From Deltaproteobacteria bacterium (GTDB lineage Bacteria; Myxococcota_A; UBA9160; UBA4427): a stretch of 39,321 nucleotides of DNA. Location of the stretch: the NCBI GenBank assembly GCA_016713665.1, contig JADJOR010000003.1:1-39321 (forward strand). The letters are read 5' to 3'. A model generated the notes under the pieces. It ran no database searches. It was not told the origin of the DNA and saw only the letters and a program-made list of their open reading frames with translations. Of this stretch, positions 22,070-30,267 are shown in pieces (positions within the stretch are counted from its first letter, which is position 1; each line of letters starts with the position of its first letter). A program made the translations under genes and the position numbers.

Positions 22070-23533
22070 CTACGGACAGCTCGCCTTCACCTCCAAGCTG
22101 ACGGTGGCTTCCCTGGAGACGTTCCCGACCGGATCCACGAGGGTGTACCGGAACGAAGCCGTACCGAGATACCCAGTCTTCGGAGTGAAGACTACGACGT
22201 TCTGATCCGTCTCCCATCGAGAAAGGGTTCCGTTCGCCCGAGCTCCCCACGGCGCGATCACCATCAAGCTACCTTTCGCGTGATCCGGATCCGAGTCGTT
22301 GTTGAGCACATGGATGCGCCTCGGACTGTTTCTGACGACACAGGCAGAGTCATTGACAGCGTTCGGCGGAGCCCCTCGGTCGCATCGATCTCCAAAGCCG
22401 TCCGAGTCGAAGTCGCCCTGATCGGAGTTCGCGTCTTGCGGGCAATTGTCCGCTCGATCGATGCGCCCGTCGCCGTCCTGGTTCCACGTTGTTCGCACGG
22501 AGCCGAGCGACGTCGAGGCGGCCCGGCGGCGGATTCGCGCCGACTTGCTGCGTGAGAAACGGGTCGCTCGTCCGTCGAAGCGCCAGCTGAGCTCCGCGGG
22601 GACAGACTCGGCTCTCCGGCCAAAGTGAGGGCTGCCGCCCCGGCTACATGCGCGGCCGAAACGGGAGGAACCTCGCATGTTCTCATGAACACTTCCGGGC
22701 CACGTGCTGACCGCTTCACCTGGTGCGAAGAGGTCGATGTTGTAGTAGTTCGAGGCGTTCGTTGCCTGCTCCATCCATCCTACGGTCACGAGATTCGAAT
22801 TCGTTAGACGCGCCGGATAGCCCGCGCTATCTGCAGCGACGACGAGAACACCCGCTTGCTCCGCGATCGCAACGGCCTCCTGGATATTCTCGGAGGAGGA
22901 CGAGCTGAAGCTCATCAGGATCACCTTCGCGCCTTTCGAAATCGCGTATCGCACCGCCTCGAAGACGGTGATCGTGCTACCCCCTTGGCAACACACTCCA
23001 TTGGAGTACGGGGCAGACGCCTTGAGCGGCATGATGCGAGCTCGCCACGCGACTCCTGTTACGCCGAAACCGTCGTTCCCGACGGCACCGACGATTCCCG
23101 CCAGGTGGGTTCCGTGACCGCTCTCATCGTCGGGCAGTGCATCGCGATCGAGAAAGTCGAAGCCGTTCACGTCATCGACATAGCCGTTGAGATCGTCATC
23201 CACGCGGTTTCCGGGGATCTCGCCCGGGTTGCGCCAGAGATTTGAAGCCAAGTCTGGATGCGCGAGGTCGATTCCCGAATCGATCACTGCGACGATGACC
23301 GAACTTGCATCGGTCCTCACGTCCCAGGCTTCCGGAGCGTCGATGTCCGTGTCGGACACGTCGGTCGGGCCGAACCCGCGGATCCAATTAAAGCTGCGCT
23401 GCAACGGAAACATGGGGTCGTTCGGAGTCGCATGCATCTCGATCCTCCGACCTTCCGCATTGGCAACCGATTGCGATCCGATCGCGGCCGCGATCAATCC
23501 CATGCATGTACCGATCTTCATTGCCCGTATCAT
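22070..23533 (-). CDS. subtilisin-like (S8) protease with TSP3 and cadherin-like tail
   Basis: The ATG at 23533 has GGGAG upstream and opens MIRAMKIGTCMGLIAAAIGS, a signal peptide ending VANA. Catalytic Asp is in VIVAVIDSGIDLAHPDLASN; catalytic His in ESGHGTHLAGIVGAVGNDGF; a KVILMSFSSSSSEN strand follows; the oxyanion/Ser region reads MRGSSVSAAHVAGAAALTLA once an extra C near 22650 is ignored, matching the GTSMAxPHVAG consensus. After a second disturbed stretch (22460-22600) come a TSP3-like Ca-binding segment (NQDGDGRIDRADNCPQDANS, QGDFDSDGFGDRC) and a cadherin-like/Big domain (HVLNNDSDPDHAKGSLMVIA, NVVVFTPKTGYLGTASFRYT). There is no PEP-CTERM tail. An exported, Ca-stabilised endopeptidase of about 485 residues. 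A prodomain is short or absent. Confidence 0.83.
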   Translation of the reverse strand: MIRAMKIGTCMGLIAAAIGSQSVANAEGRRIEMHATPNDPMFPLQRSFNWIRGFGPTDVSDTDIDAPEAWDVRTDASSVIVAVIDSGIDLAHPDLASNLWRNPGEIPGNRVDDDLNGYVDDVNGFDFLDRDALPDDESGHGTHLAGIVGAVGNDGFGVTGVAWRARIMPLKASAPYSNGVCCQGGSTITVFEAVRYAISKGAKVILMSFSSSSSENIQEAVAIAEQAGVLVVAADSAGYPARLTNSNLVTVGWMEQATNASNYYNIDLFAPGEAVSTWPGSVHENMRGSSRFGRACSRGGSPHFGRRAESVPAELSWRFDGRATRFSRSKSARIRRRAASTSLGSVRTTWNQDGDGRIDRADNCPQDANSDQGDFDSDGFGDRCDRGAPPNAVNDSACVVRNSPRRIHVLNNDSDPDHAKGSLMVIAPWGARANGTLSRWETDQNVVVFTPKTGYLGTASFRYTLVDPVGNVSREATVSLEVKASCP

Positions 23534-23882
23534 GATGCTTCTCCCTATTGTTGGTCCGCACAATTGCCGTGCAGCCGTTTAAAAAGGGAGTCGGCGATGA
23601 ATGCCGATTCGGATCATTGATTCCGTACGAATGGATTTCGATTCCCCGCTCGTCGTTCATGAGGTCAATGGCGAACCATTGGAGCTGCACATCCCGAGAC
23701 TCCGCGGTATCCCGTGAGTCGATCGCGAATCTTCTCGGGAATCGAGAAGCAGGATTGGTCCAAATCGCTAATCCGAACCGACATCACCGGATGACGACGC
23801 GGGGGAGGGCCAGCTTCCAAAGTCTATGAAGCGCTCGTCGAACGCCTTCATATCCGATTTTCTCTGGCGTGAGTGGGGTCCC
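23534..23882. promoter_or_regulatory. divergent intergenic region
   Basis: About 350 bases between the leftward subtilase and the rightward PEP-CTERM gene; both promoters should be here. It includes an A-rich patch (tttaaaaaggga) near 23580 and a spaced 8-base inverted repeat, tcccgaga ... tctcggga, at about 23694-23744. No coding region is supported. Confidence 0.35.
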
Positions 23883-24488
23883 ATGAAGACTACGCTGTTC
23901 CACTTCACCGCGACCGTTGTCGCCGGAGCGCTCCTGCCAGTGATTGCGGCGGCGGAACCGATTACGGTCTATCACAGTCCAACCAACGATGGAGGCAAGA
24001 CCGGCATCGCGTTTCTACCGATCGGAACCCAATCGACGCTTCATCTGTATCTATCTGGACAGGACGACCCGTCGGCCGAGGGAAGCGCTTGTTCCTCGGG
24101 AACGGGCGATGAACACTGCGGCTACCATATTCGAATCGAGATGGAGGAAGGCGCAGGTCTCCTCGGATTCACGGCTCGAGGGGATTCTACGTTTGAGCGG
24201 AGCAGTTCGATGCTGAGCATCGTGGGGGGTGATTCAATCGCCGGCGAGATTGGCCCGACGAAGCTCGGCGACCTCTTGATCGACACGCGAAGCCCGGGAA
24301 TCGTAAAGCTCCGGCCCAGCTCGAGGGTCTCAGCCTCCCTGCGCGAAAAGGGAATCCTCGAAGCGACGATCGCTGTCGTTCCTGAGCCCTCCTTCTCTAC
24401 GCTCCTTGGGTTCGGAACGGCCTTTCTCGGGGGGGTGTCGATGCGCCGCGGAATCACCGTGAAGGGGATGAATCGAGGTCGTCGATGA
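23883..24488 (+). CDS. PEP-CTERM exported protein
   Basis: An intact 201-residue protein from ATG 23883. Signal peptide MKTTLFHFTATVVAGALLPV ending IAAAEP. The mature domain (TVYHSPTNDGGKTGIAFLPI, TLHLYLSGQDDPSAEGSACS, GYHIRIEMEEGAGLLGFTAR, GEIGPTKLGDLLIDTRSPGI) is beta-rich and resembles the cohesin-like single-domain PEP-CTERM proteins often seen as exosortase substrates. The C-terminus VVPEPSFSTLLGFGTAFLGG followed by VSMRRGITVKGMNRGRR is a PEP-CTERM tail. An earlier in-frame ATG at 23826 would place 19 residues before the signal peptide and is less likely. The function of the mature domain is unknown. Confidence 0.75.
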   Translation: MKTTLFHFTATVVAGALLPVIAAAEPITVYHSPTNDGGKTGIAFLPIGTQSTLHLYLSGQDDPSAEGSACSSGTGDEHCGYHIRIEMEEGAGLLGFTARGDSTFERSSSMLSIVGGDSIAGEIGPTKLGDLLIDTRSPGIVKLRPSSRVSASLREKGILEATIAVVPEPSFSTLLGFGTAFLGGVSMRRGITVKGMNRGRR

Positions 24489-24587
24489 TGATTGAAACGA
24501 TCCTGATCGCGAATGAGGCGTCCCGCTAGTCTAAGAGTCTCTCAGCAAGAATGGCCTCCCCGCAGCACGCGGGGGCCTTCCCACGGA

Positions 24588-26969
24588 TCAGATCGCTCCC
24601 TGAGACCCACCAACATATGCCCGGCAAGTCGAAAGCAGGCCCGGGTCACGCCCCGCCAACGCGCGCTCGATCAGGACCGCGTCGAGAACGCTGCAACCCG
24701 TTTCGCGACCTCCCACATCGCAGCGATCCCTCTGCTGCTGGGTGAGCGGGGCGCCGGTGACTCGCGCGAGGCCTCGTCGGAGTTCGGCGACATCCAATGA
24801 CGTGATCCCACCATCGAGGTTCAAGTCGCCGCAAGCGCAGGAATCGCCGATACCGTCCGGTCCCGAGTTCAATCCCAACCCGCGGAGATCCCGCTGATCT
24901 GCATTCGAAAGAAATGGGCAATTATCGAACTGATTCTCGATCGAGTCGCCATCGGCATAAGAATCACACGCATCTCCGATCCCGTCATGGTCCGAGTCGC
25001 GCTGTTCCCGATCCATGACAAGCGGGCACACGTCGCACTCGTCTCCAATTTCGTCCGAATCGCTGTCGACCTGATTGGTAGTCGAAGCGACGGGACAGGA
25101 ATCGACCGAGTCGATCCATCCGTCGCCATCGGCATCGGAATCGAACACGGACGATACCTCTGCTCCATCGACACACCGGTCCCCGTCGATGTCCGCTCCA
25201 TGTCGAAACCCCGCCTGGCCTAAACAAGAGCCAATCGCTCCGGATGCGGAGGATTCATCTGCGAGGTCACAGACTCCGTCGAGGTTGACATCGCACATTC
25301 GCCTCGTAGACAGACTCATTCGCTCGCCGTCCCGCGACGGAATTGACCGAGCCATCAAATCCGGTCCCACGAGGGCGCCGCCGAGCGGTCGAAGATCCGG
25401 TCCGTGCCATATCTGTTGGGGGCCTTGACCCAGATAACTTGATCGATAGCCCGTTCGCACAAGGAGCCATGCCCGCAGGTCCGCGACGTAGTCCCACCAT
25501 TTGTGGTCGGTCGAGTCGGAATCAGCATCGTCGTAGTTGACCCAGCGCGTCTTGACGAAGCAGTCGGGAGTGCCGTTGCCGTTGGAGTCCCCTGTCGACC
25601 AGATCGCCTGCTCGTTGATCCCTCCCCCGTAGCGACAGTGCCCGACCTCGGCACTCGGCCTGCCCTGCGGCAGGAATCTCCACGAGTATTCGGGGGCAGG
25701 CTCCGTCTGATCTCGCAAATCGAGGATGTTGGCCGGCCTTCGCGTGCACCAGAGCTCGAGTCTGTTGCCCTGATCATCTTGCTCTCTCTGCAAGAGGCAG
25801 TCCTGCGTTGCATTTCCATCGAGATCTGATGTCTCGATGCAGGCGCGCTCGGGATTCGCCGGGGGGCACGACGGCCGGCTTCTCGCTCCGGGCCCACGAA
25901 CGACGGGCGGCCCAGGGGGCCCCGAACACAAGTCGCAGGAATTGTCGCCGTCCATACCCAGCATCGAAAAGTGGAATGACCCCATGTAATCGACGTCCGG
26001 AATCACGAAGACACGATAGGAACCCGCATCGCGAAACGTCACATCCAACGGGTTGAGCCCTGGCGATCCGCCGGCCGCAATCTGAGTCCAGGCCTCGTCA
26101 TAGATTCGGAAGATGGGTACCCGTCCGGGTTCGTCCGCTGCGATCCGAAATCGGAACCGCTCCCCGGCACGAGAGAAGACCCGAAAAACCGATCGATCTC
26201 GAATCGACTCGAACACTCCCGGCTGCGCGACGCCGCACGACAACGCCGGACCGCAGGCCCCCGGGCCGTCCGTCTTGATCGAGTAGTGGATGGGTGTCGA
26301 CGTCGTCGATTTCGGTTCGACGATCACGCCATAGTTTCCCGATCCGACGAGATTGAAGAAGTGGCGTCCGGAATAGACGGACGAGTTGGCGAGTCCGCCC
26401 TCAGGCGAATAGATGCGGAAGTTGAGGCGTTCCGCCGGCTCGACTTGAATATGGAGCTGATCGCCAGCCACTGCTTGAACGTTGAATGAGATGCGATGTG
26501 CCCGACTTCCGATCCATCCCTCGATGGGATCTGCCGCGTTGCAATCGAGAGGTCGACCACAACGAGATAAGTCGTTCAGCACGACGAGCCCTACGTCGTA
26601 GCTACCGAATTGGGGACTCGCGGCCGATCCATTGCCGCGCACCTGAACCGTGTAGGTCCCCGTCGATGGAGCGACCCACTCGACGATGTTTCCATAGGAC
26701 TCCCCATTGGGTCCCGTTGTAGTCATCGACGCCATGAACCCGGAGGTGCCGCCCGTTGATGTGAGCTTCAAACTGATCCGCTGTCCCTGAATCGCTTGGA
26801 CCGAATGCGTGACCACCTCGCCGACCGTCGAAATCGATCCGGACTCGAACGTCCCGCACTCGGGGGCGGTCGCGGTGGTCATTGCGCCCAAAAGGGACAC
26901 CAGGATGCCCGTAACCGAAACGACGGGGAACAGACGAGAAGTCCTGCAGGACTGAGCCTCTCGACCCAC
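24588..26969 (-). CDS. PPC-domain, TSP3-repeat, dockerin-like secreted protein
   Basis: An intact 793-residue protein, GTG start at 26969. Signal segment FPVVSVTGILVSLLGAMTTA. Three successive beta-sandwich units of the bacterial pre-peptidase C-terminal (PPC) type fill about residues 36-340: GQRISLKLTSTGGTSGFMAS and WVAPSTGTYTVQVRGNG; then FNVQAVAGDQLHIQVEPAER; then SVFRVFSRAGERFRFRIAAD. A Cys- and Trp-rich middle has repeats of the type SDLDGNATQDCLLQ and GDSNGNGTPDCFVKTRW. TSP3 Ca-binding repeats follow (DADGDGWIDSVDSCPVASTT; DSDHDGIGDACDSYADGDSI). The end is dockerin-like: CGDLNLDGGITSLDVAELRR and CSVLDAVLIERALAG. There is no catalytic domain and no PEP-CTERM tail. It looks like a Ca-rich surface or matrix protein; a cohesin partner is not seen here. 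Confidence 0.75.
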   Translation of the reverse strand: MGREAQSCRTSRLFPVVSVTGILVSLLGAMTTATAPECGTFESGSISTVGEVVTHSVQAIQGQRISLKLTSTGGTSGFMASMTTTGPNGESYGNIVEWVAPSTGTYTVQVRGNGSAASPQFGSYDVGLVVLNDLSRCGRPLDCNAADPIEGWIGSRAHRISFNVQAVAGDQLHIQVEPAERLNFRIYSPEGGLANSSVYSGRHFFNLVGSGNYGVIVEPKSTTSTPIHYSIKTDGPGACGPALSCGVAQPGVFESIRDRSVFRVFSRAGERFRFRIAADEPGRVPIFRIYDEAWTQIAAGGSPGLNPLDVTFRDAGSYRVFVIPDVDYMGSFHFSMLGMDGDNSCDLCSGPPGPPVVRGPGARSRPSCPPANPERACIETSDLDGNATQDCLLQREQDDQGNRLELWCTRRPANILDLRDQTEPAPEYSWRFLPQGRPSAEVGHCRYGGGINEQAIWSTGDSNGNGTPDCFVKTRWVNYDDADSDSTDHKWWDYVADLRAWLLVRTGYRSSYLGQGPQQIWHGPDLRPLGGALVGPDLMARSIPSRDGERMSLSTRRMCDVNLDGVCDLADESSASGAIGSCLGQAGFRHGADIDGDRCVDGAEVSSVFDSDADGDGWIDSVDSCPVASTTNQVDSDSDEIGDECDVCPLVMDREQRDSDHDGIGDACDSYADGDSIENQFDNCPFLSNADQRDLRGLGLNSGPDGIGDSCACGDLNLDGGITSLDVAELRRGLARVTGAPLTQQQRDRCDVGGRETGCSVLDAVLIERALAGRDPGLLSTCRAYVGGSQGAI

Positions 26970-27403
26970 TCCATCGAGGGCTCGTGATGAGACCGGAGCG
27001 ACTCTTCATGCTCCCCATTCCTCCCGTGTTGAGAGCGCCAGATGCCCCAGGCACCGGATACCTCGTGAGAGGAGGTCGGAGACACAAGGCGAATAGGACC
27101 ACCCAGGCGGGAGCACCAGACGCATCTGTCCGTTCCTTGGTTCGATAGAGCTGGATCCCCATCCCCGACCCTGCAATTGCGACCCAGGAGACGAGAGGCG
27201 CTCTCTACGAGCCCGTAGTCCGCCCGCTCTTGCGGCTCGCCTGAAGACCTCCGCCATTGCAGCGTAGTCGTCAGTTTTTACCGGGCTGAAAAGCCGACCT
27301 CGAAAAAGTCGCGCATCCGAGTGATCCGATCGAACCCGATCTCCCGACACACCCTCATGAGAAGGCATCCGGGAGCCCCGGGAACGCCTCCGCACGAGTT
27401 TCA
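26970..27403. promoter_or_regulatory. divergent intergenic region
   Basis: About 430 bases between the leftward PPC/dockerin gene and the rightward collagen-like gene. It contains a T-run and A-rich patch (gtcagtttttaccgggctgaaaa at about 27270-27293) that could hold a promoter. Leftward open frames cross it but show no recognisable family and no ribosome site. Confidence 0.35.
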
Positions 27404-28407
27404 ATGGGAGGATTCGTCAGTGGTACGGAATCGCCAATCGTGGGAATTCTCGCATTGATGGCAGTGTTCTGGCTGACTGCATTCGACGCTCTGGCCCAAG
27501 GCGTCCCGGCAACGATTCGGTATCAGGGCAGTTGCGATCGATTGGTAACGAGCCGCTCACTGGGCTCGTGACCCTCGAGTTCCGCCTCTTTACGAAACCA
27601 TCCGGGGACAGCTTCTACACGGACATCCATCACGACATCCCGTTGGTCGACGGTCGATTTTCGGTCGAGCTCGGAACGGGATCGAGCACCGACAGTCTCG
27701 CAGACGCATTCCGTACGGGCTGGGATCTCTTCCTCGAGACCAAGCTCGTGAGACAAAAGCAACCGGGACAGAGCTCGACAGGCGGCTCGGAGACGTTCGT
27801 TCCCCGGCATCCATTTTCGTCCGTGGCTACCGCATTCGCAGCTTCGGACTCGACATCCGTCAACGGCCGCGTGTTGGTTGATTTCCTGCCGCCTGGGCCC
27901 ATCGGGGATGAGGGAGCCAAAGGTGTCGTCGGAGACCGCGGTCCGCAAGGTCCTCAAGGAGACCCTGGAACGATCAAGGGGCCGACAGGAGACAAGGGTG
28001 CGGTCGGCGACAGTCCAATCGGCGCGCAGGGGGACAAAGGCCCGCAAGGCGATCCGGGTCCGCGAGGCCCGATCGGTCCCAGAGGTCCCGTCGGAGTGAG
28101 GTGCTGGGATTCGGACATGGACGATCGGCGGGACGCCGTCGAGGACATCAACCTGGACGGGAAATGGGACACATTGGACTGCCCCTCGCGCAATCCAAAG
28201 ACCATCGCCGTCTGCTCGGTTTGTTATGGCAGTAGCTGCAGTATTCCCGCAGATCATTGTGACTCGGTCTGCGGATCTCGCCGCAATGCCATCTCAGAAG
28301 CGGCTGGCACTTCCTGTTCGATGAGCTCGGACACGGGATCGTGCTCCGCTGGCGCAAGTCCCGCGATTCCAAACGTCGGCGGGAAATGTTGTCGCTGCGG
28401 TCTCTGA
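27404..28407 (+). CDS. collagen-like secreted protein, paralogue 1
   Basis: ATG 27404 opens MGGFVSGTESPIVGILALMA, then VFWLTAFDALAQG, a signal peptide. A one-base loss in a G-run near 27524 separates it from the rest; restoring it gives RYQGQLRSIGNEPLTGLVTL, which aligns with the next gene. The N-terminal domain (about residues 35-150; FRLFTKPSGDSF, VDGRFSVELGTGSS, HPFSSVATAFAASD) is the 'xYQGxLxDxxGNPxTG' module common before collagen-like or fibre regions. Gly-X-Y repeats lie at 27895-28095, with short interruptions. After them come CWDSDMDDRRDAVEDINLDG, KWDTLDC and a Cys-rich C-terminus ending GGKCCRCGL. About 330 residues, probably a trimeric surface or matrix fibre. The second copy follows on the same strand. 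Confidence 0.78.
27895..28095 (+). repeat. interrupted collagen-like Gly-X-Y repeat region
   Basis: GPI GDE GAK GVV GDR GPQ GPQ GDP, then a break (GTIKGPT), GDK GAV GDS, a second break, and GAQ GDK GPQ GDP GPR GPI GPR GPV. Fewer perfect triplets than in the next gene. Confidence 0.8.
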
Positions 28408-28501
28408 TTGACAGAAGAGGTGCTCGGACGGACAGGGGCCGATGATGTCGGGGACCGCCGAGCAGACAGAACGAATCGAATTGGACGGCAAGGAGATGGT
28501 A

Positions 28502-29464
28502 ATGACGCGCTCGACGAGAATCTGGATTCTCTTTGTACTCGCTCTCTGCGGACTTGGGCCGAGCCCGAGCTCGGGTCAGAACGTCCCGCCTGAGATGAGC
28601 TTCCAGGGACAACTGCTCGATTCTCTGGGCAACGAGTTGACGGGCCCGGTCGATCTCGAGATGAGTGTCTATACCGCGATAGCCGGCGGCACGCGGCTAT
28701 TTCGGGAGCGTCACGTCGGCGTTCCCTTGTCCTCCGGGGCGTTCACGATTCATCTGGGATTGGGCAGTGAACGAACGGGGGATCTGGAGGCCTCCTTCCG
28801 CCAGAACCCAAACCTCTATCTGGAAGTCGCCGTGGCGAGCGAGCTCGGATTCGAGACCCTGTCCCCTCGCCAACCCTTCTCGTCGGTCGGATATGCATTC
28901 GTCGCCTCTGACGCCAGGACCCTGAATGGCCTGACCTCAGAAATGATCAGTGGTCTCCCGGGCCCGAAGGGAGACCCTGGTCCGCAGGGACCAAAAGGTG
29001 ACCCCGGACCGCCAGGGGCAAAGGGAATCCAGGGAGGAGACGGGCCGAAGGGCGACACGGGAGAAAAGGGCGATCCGGGTCCGCCGGGCCCGAGAGGCGA
29101 GCCCGGTCCGAAAGGCGACCCCGGCCCTGCTGGTCCAGCAGGTCTCGCCGGTCCGCGTGGGTATGCCTGCTGGGACATCGACGCGGATGGAGTCAATGAT
29201 TCGCTCGAGGATCGGAATAGCGATGGCAGTTGGAACACGTTCGACTGTCAAACCAAGACGTTGGAGAGCACGGCGCTTTGCGCAGAGACCGGCCTCGTTC
29301 CTCCAACGGCCTGCGCGACGATTTGCACGAACGCTCGACCCGTACTCGCGCAGGTTCAGTCGTTCAGCTGCAGCGTCTCATCGGAGACGGGATCGTGCTC
29401 GATGAGCATTCCTGCGGCACAGCAGAACATCAAGAGCGGAGTATGTTGCGTTTGTGGCTTCTAG
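28502..29464 (+). CDS. collagen-like secreted protein, paralogue 2
   Basis: An intact 320-residue protein. ATG 28502 is chosen because AGGAG lies six bases upstream; signal peptide MTRSTRIWILFVLALCGLGP ending SSGQ. The N-terminal module (EMSFQGQLLDSLGNELTGPV, DLEMSVYTAIAGGTRLFRER, SSGAFTIHLGLGSE, RQPFSSVGYAFVASDARTLN) matches paralogue 1. About 23 uninterrupted Gly-X-Y triplets follow, rich in GDP, GPK and GPP. Then the shared motif ACWDIDADGVNDSLEDRNSD, GSWNTFDC and a Cys-rich end, CAETG..., ATICTN, SCSVSSETGSCSMS, GVCCVCGF-stop. The two CxxC-type ends suggest disulphide-linked trimers, as in other collagen-like proteins; this is inferred. It is 94 bases after paralogue 1 and probably in one transcript. 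Confidence 0.85.
   Translation: MTRSTRIWILFVLALCGLGPSPSSGQNVPPEMSFQGQLLDSLGNELTGPVDLEMSVYTAIAGGTRLFRERHVGVPLSSGAFTIHLGLGSERTGDLEASFRQNPNLYLEVAVASELGFETLSPRQPFSSVGYAFVASDARTLNGLTSEMISGLPGPKGDPGPQGPKGDPGPPGAKGIQGGDGPKGDTGEKGDPGPPGPRGEPGPKGDPGPAGPAGLAGPRGYACWDIDADGVNDSLEDRNSDGSWNTFDCQTKTLESTALCAETGLVPPTACATICTNARPVLAQVQSFSCSVSSETGSCSMSIPAAQQNIKSGVCCVCGF
28952..29158 (+). repeat. collagen-like Gly-X-Y repeat, about 23 triplets
   Basis: Uninterrupted triplets from GLP GPK GDP to GLA GPR, with GDP recurring as a sub-period (GPK GDP GPQ GPK GDP GPP). Because the repeat is also a DNA repeat, copy number could vary between strains. Confidence 0.88.
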
Positions 29465-29491
29465 ATTCACTTCACTCGGGAGATGATGATC

Positions 29492-29854
29492 ATGTTCAGA
29501 TCTATGGTAGTCGCTCTAGTTGCGCTCGGGATGGTGGGCTCGAGCTCGGTCAAGACGTCCGCTGAGACGCTGCATGGTCAACGCGTCAAGATCCGAGGGC
29601 CAGAATTCTCTTCGATGGCTGGCGCGATGGCGGGACCTCGAGTTCGGTTGATAATGGCGAACGGCGTCGCGACGCCATCCCAAATTTCGATGGGCCAGAG
29701 TGGAACGACGCTCCATCCCTCGACTCAACGGGTACCGGTTCCAGAACCAACGCGTCCTATGGAGTCGCTTGGGCTCGCCGTGCTCCTCATCGCGATGGCT
29801 GGGCGCGCCGGACGATTCCGTGATCAACGAGTCTCCCGATCGGTCGGCGTCTGA
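29492..29854 (+). CDS. small PEP-CTERM protein
   Basis: About 120 residues. ATG 29492 follows GGGAG at 29478-29482; two earlier ATGs (29483, 29486) are too close to that site. Signal peptide MFRSMVVALVALGMVGSSSV. The mature part is short (KIRGPEFSSMAGAMAGPRVR, LIMANGVATPSQISMGQSGT) and has no recognised domain. The tail RVPVPEPTRPMESLGLAVLL, then IAMAGRAGRFRDQR, is PEP-CTERM-like (PEP motif, short hydrophobic helix, basic end). It lies 27 bases after the collagen-like paralogue 2 and may be co-expressed, perhaps as a small surface partner. Confidence 0.6.
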   Translation: MFRSMVVALVALGMVGSSSVKTSAETLHGQRVKIRGPEFSSMAGAMAGPRVRLIMANGVATPSQISMGQSGTTLHPSTQRVPVPEPTRPMESLGLAVLLIAMAGRAGRFRDQRVSRSVGV

Positions 29855-30267
29855 GCGCCGAGATCGATCGGCTTCGGACTTTGCGTCGCTACGTACCCCG
29901 CGAAAGCTTTCGATTGCGAATCGACAGCCCGAGGCGTCACCGACGACGACTCGGGCCCCCAGGTAACGCTCGCGCCGCGCGTCGAAGCCAAGGTTGCTGG
30001 TGTCCGGAGTATTCAATTTGACCATCCATCCCCAAGCTGCCTGAAATGAGCCGGTGACCAGCTCGCCATCCGACGCGATCGATCCCAACTCGGCTGGGCC
30101 ACCTCGGGGGCGCACCCGGAACCGATCGCCGGCCCTGTCGCGCCTCTCCCCGTGAGGTCTTCCGTCATCTGATCCGATTCTTCCTTCCTCCCCGACGCCC
30201 CCAAGAGAGCCGAATTCTTCGCTCTTCATCGCCCAAGTAAGCGATCGATCGTCGGGAGAAAGTGGAA
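29855..30267. other. intergenic region, possible leftward remnant
   Basis: About 410 bases before the next rightward gene. No rightward coding frame is convincing. On the minus strand between about 30100 and 29880 there is a protein-like stretch (ELVTGSFQAAWGWMVKLNTP, DTSNLGFDARRERYLGARVV, VGDASGCRFAIESF) with fair codon use but no clear start, stop or family; see findings. Confidence 0.3.

Noticed and set aside
27895..29158. CRISPR or other repeat array
   Set aside because: The periodicity is nine bases and codes for Gly-X-Y triplets; there are no spacers.
28816..29251. Leftward Gly/Pro-rich frames opposite the collagen repeat
   Set aside because: Reverse translation of Gly-X-Y codons also gives Gly/Pro-rich frames; the rightward frame has signal peptide, ribosome site and paralogue.
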